Notes under the pieces: generated by a model | What the model was told of the DNA's origin: nothing | The model's input: only the letters and a program-made list of their open reading frames with translations | Database searches by the model: none | Program-made: the position numbers and the translations under genes | Assembly (NCBI GenBank): GCA_013289445.1 | Contig: JABCZZ010000003.1 | Coordinates: 1 to 64,000 of the forward strand | DNA length: 64,000 nt | Reading direction: 5' to 3' | Source of the DNA: Alphaproteobacteria bacterium | Lineage (GTDB): Bacteria > Pseudomonadota > Alphaproteobacteria > Rickettsiales > JABCZZ01 | Shown here: positions 62,508-64,000 of the stretch, in pieces | Layout: each line of letters opens with the position of its first letter | Numbering within the stretch: the first letter of the stretch is position 1

Positions 62508-64000
62508 CTATGACTTATCCGGCAGCACGGCTCCCTTTACCACGGCGTTATGGAAGGCCAGCATCTTGCCGTAAGGCGTATGGTGATCGCCGGGATTGAT
62601 TTCAAGCGTGCCGCGGGCAAGCGCATAGTCGCGATCACGGAAGAGTTCGATGATGCGCAGTATCTCATGATCGGCGATGCCCAGATGCTTGAGCAACGCA
62701 CCGCCCAATTGCAGGCTGGCCTCGAACATTTCCGATACGGCAACGTTGGCGCCGGCAGCTTCCATCAGCAATACGCGTTCCAGATCATGCGCCCGCGCAA
62801 TAATCGGCATGGAGGGCGCCACCGAACGGATGGCGCGCACGGTGCGCTCCGCCGCTGCCGGTTCATTGACGGTGATGATGGCGGCACTCGCCCGGTCAAC
62901 CCCGATGGCCTGCAGCACTTCGCGGCGCGATCCGTCGCCATAATAAACCGGCAGGCCGATTTTCTTCGCCTCCTTGACGGTGGCCACCTGCATATCAAGC
63001 GCGATATAATTGATATTCTCGGCAGAGAGAAGCTTGGCGACGGTCTGGCCGACGCGACCAAAGCCGGTAATGATGACGTGATCGCGAATGTCCATCACCT
63101 CGGCGGTCGATTCTTCGGCCGTCTGCTGTTCACGTTCTATCCTTGTTGCAAGCGAGCGACCCAGTGCTGCGGCAAAAGGTGTCAGCGCCATGCTGAACGC
63201 AACAATAGCCATGAGCGTTTGTGATAACGTGCCGGGTATAAAATTATGATCGGCAGCCAGGCGAAACAGCACGAAGGCAAATTCGCCGCCTTGCGAGAGT
63301 AGCAGGCCCGCCTGCAGACTGAGCGCGAAAGGAAAACGCAAGCGGCGGCTGATCAGCAGAATAATAAGCGCTTTGACGACCATCAGGCCCAATGCACAGA
63401 GCAGGATGAGAGGCAGGCGGCTGGCGACGGCATGGATATCCACCGTCATGCCCACCGCCATAAAGAACAGTCCGAGCAGCAGCCCTTTATAGGGCATCAC
63501 GTCGGCTTCCACCTGATGACGGTATTCGGTTTCGGCCAGCAGCAGGCCGGCCATGAAGGCGCCGAGCTCAAGCGAAAGCCCGGCAAGGGATGTGACATAG
63601 GCAGTGCCCAGTGCGACTAACAAGGTGAGGGCCGTGAAGATTTCCGGATTATCGAGCGAGGCAATAAGGCGATAAAGCGGGCGCAGCAGACGGCGGCCCA
63701 GAAGAAAGATAACGGCGAGCGCTACGACTGCTTTGATGCCCACCATGCCCAGCTCGATGGCGATCGATTGATCGCTTTTTGCAAACGCCGAGACTAATAC
63801 CAGCAGAGGAATCGCCGCCAGATCCTGAATGAGCAACACGGCCAGCGACATCCTGCCCAACTGTGAGGCTTTTTGCTGGTACTCGGCGATGATTTGCAGC
63901 ACCAGTGCCGTGCAGGAAAGCGATAATGCGCTGCCTATAATGAGGGAAGTCTCAGGGCCAAAGCCGCTGAAATAAAGACCGTAGCCCAGCAATGCGCTGG
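62508..64000 (-). CDS. CPA2 (Kef-type) monovalent cation:proton antiporter, 5' end cut by window edge
   Basis: At least 497 residues are present and the frame stays open to 64000, so the N-terminus (roughly the first 100 residues) lies outside. ALSLSCTALVLQII and VLLIQDLAAIPLLVLV are the ion-binding helices of the Kef family. About eight membrane segments are followed by a cytoplasmic RCK/TrkA-N domain (HVIITGFGRVGQTVAKLL, NAD-binding GxGxxG) and VAVSEMFEASLQLGGALL. Kef proteins exchange K+ or Na+ for protons. No KefF/G ancillary gene is seen downstream. Confidence 0.92.
   Translation of the reverse strand, partial: SALLGYGLYFSGFGPETSLIIGSALSLSCTALVLQIIAEYQQKASQLGRMSLAVLLIQDLAAIPLLVLVSAFAKSDQSIAIELGMVGIKAVVALAVIFLLGRRLLRPLYRLIASLDNPEIFTALTLLVALGTAYVTSLAGLSLELGAFMAGLLLAETEYRHQVEADVMPYKGLLLGLFFMAVGMTVDIHAVASRLPLILLCALGLMVVKALIILLISRRLRFPFALSLQAGLLLSQGGEFAFVLFRLAADHNFIPGTLSQTLMAIVAFSMALTPFAAALGRSLATRIEREQQTAEESTAEVMDIRDHVIITGFGRVGQTVAKLLSAENINYIALDMQVATVKEAKKIGLPVYYGDGSRREVLQAIGVDRASAAIITVNEPAAAERTVRAIRSVAPSMPIIARAHDLERVLLMEAAGANVAVSEMFEASLQLGGALLKHLGIADHEILRIIELFRDRDYALARGTLEINPGDHHTPYGKMLAFHNAVVKGAVLPDKS

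Overview
The window is a gene-dense, mid-GC stretch of what looks like an alphaproteobacterial chromosome. The pointers are the rsfS-rlmH / envC-ctpA-deacetylase-rppH neighbourhood, a DksA with one cysteine in place of a four-cysteine finger, a fliI-fliJ pair, a LapG-type cysteine protease and a bufferin copper-handling set. Flagellar genes together with a type IV pilus motor fit several deep alphaproteobacterial lineages; I cannot place it further. I saw no transposase, phage gene, rRNA or CRISPR array.

Layout. 0-7.5 kb: cell-wall and RNA maintenance genes (rppH cut by the edge, ctpA, a frameshifted envC, rsfS, rlmH, phoU, gpmI). 7.5-15.8 kb: a tight minus-strand run der/bamB/yfgM-like/guaA/mreC, then a plus-strand GT87 glycosyltransferase separating mreC from mreB. 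15.8-18 kb: bufB-bufC-pdxH. 18-23.7 kb: queD, two paralogous lipoproteins, fliJ, fliI and two Ser/Thr-rich proteins. 23.8-29.7 kb: a DUF2946/outer-membrane pair suggesting copper, a ferritin-like protein, the DmeF efflux pump, fabI, and a TetR/SDR pair with three matching operator-like sites. 29.7-33 kb: tRNA-Ser, rplU-rpmA, obgE-proB and tRNA-Ile. 33-37.4 kb: amtB, then a LapG-like protease next to a membrane sensor with a degenerate HD-GYP domain. 37.4-42.3 kb: carA, an unknown gene and carB, overlapping end to end. 42.4-53.7 kb: two convergent blocks of a type IV pilus system (TPR protein, pilT, pilU; pilB, pilC, PilM/N-, PilO- and PilP-like). 53.8-64 kb: a small HTH protein, dksA, a bufferin precursor, a LysR regulator, a candidate structured small RNA, then a minus-strand run (CPA2 antiporter, prs, rplY, pth, ychF, FKBP-like, aatA).

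How it fits together. Three themes stand out. (1) A complete bufferin system seems to be split: the maturation genes bufBC lie about 38 kb from the only bufA-type precursor seen. (2) Two neighbourhoods point to cyclic-di-GMP: a LapG-type protease coupled to a sensor whose HD-GYP active site is destroyed, which could act as a LapD-like receptor, and a PilB ATPase with an MshEN-type c-di-GMP-binding motif. (3) The intergenic region at 56.3-56.5 kb folds into several stems, carries two copies of an anti-Shine-Dalgarno-like 9-mer and ends in a strong terminator, so it is a good small-RNA candidate. All functional statements come from reading the sequence and from family knowledge; no database search was run.
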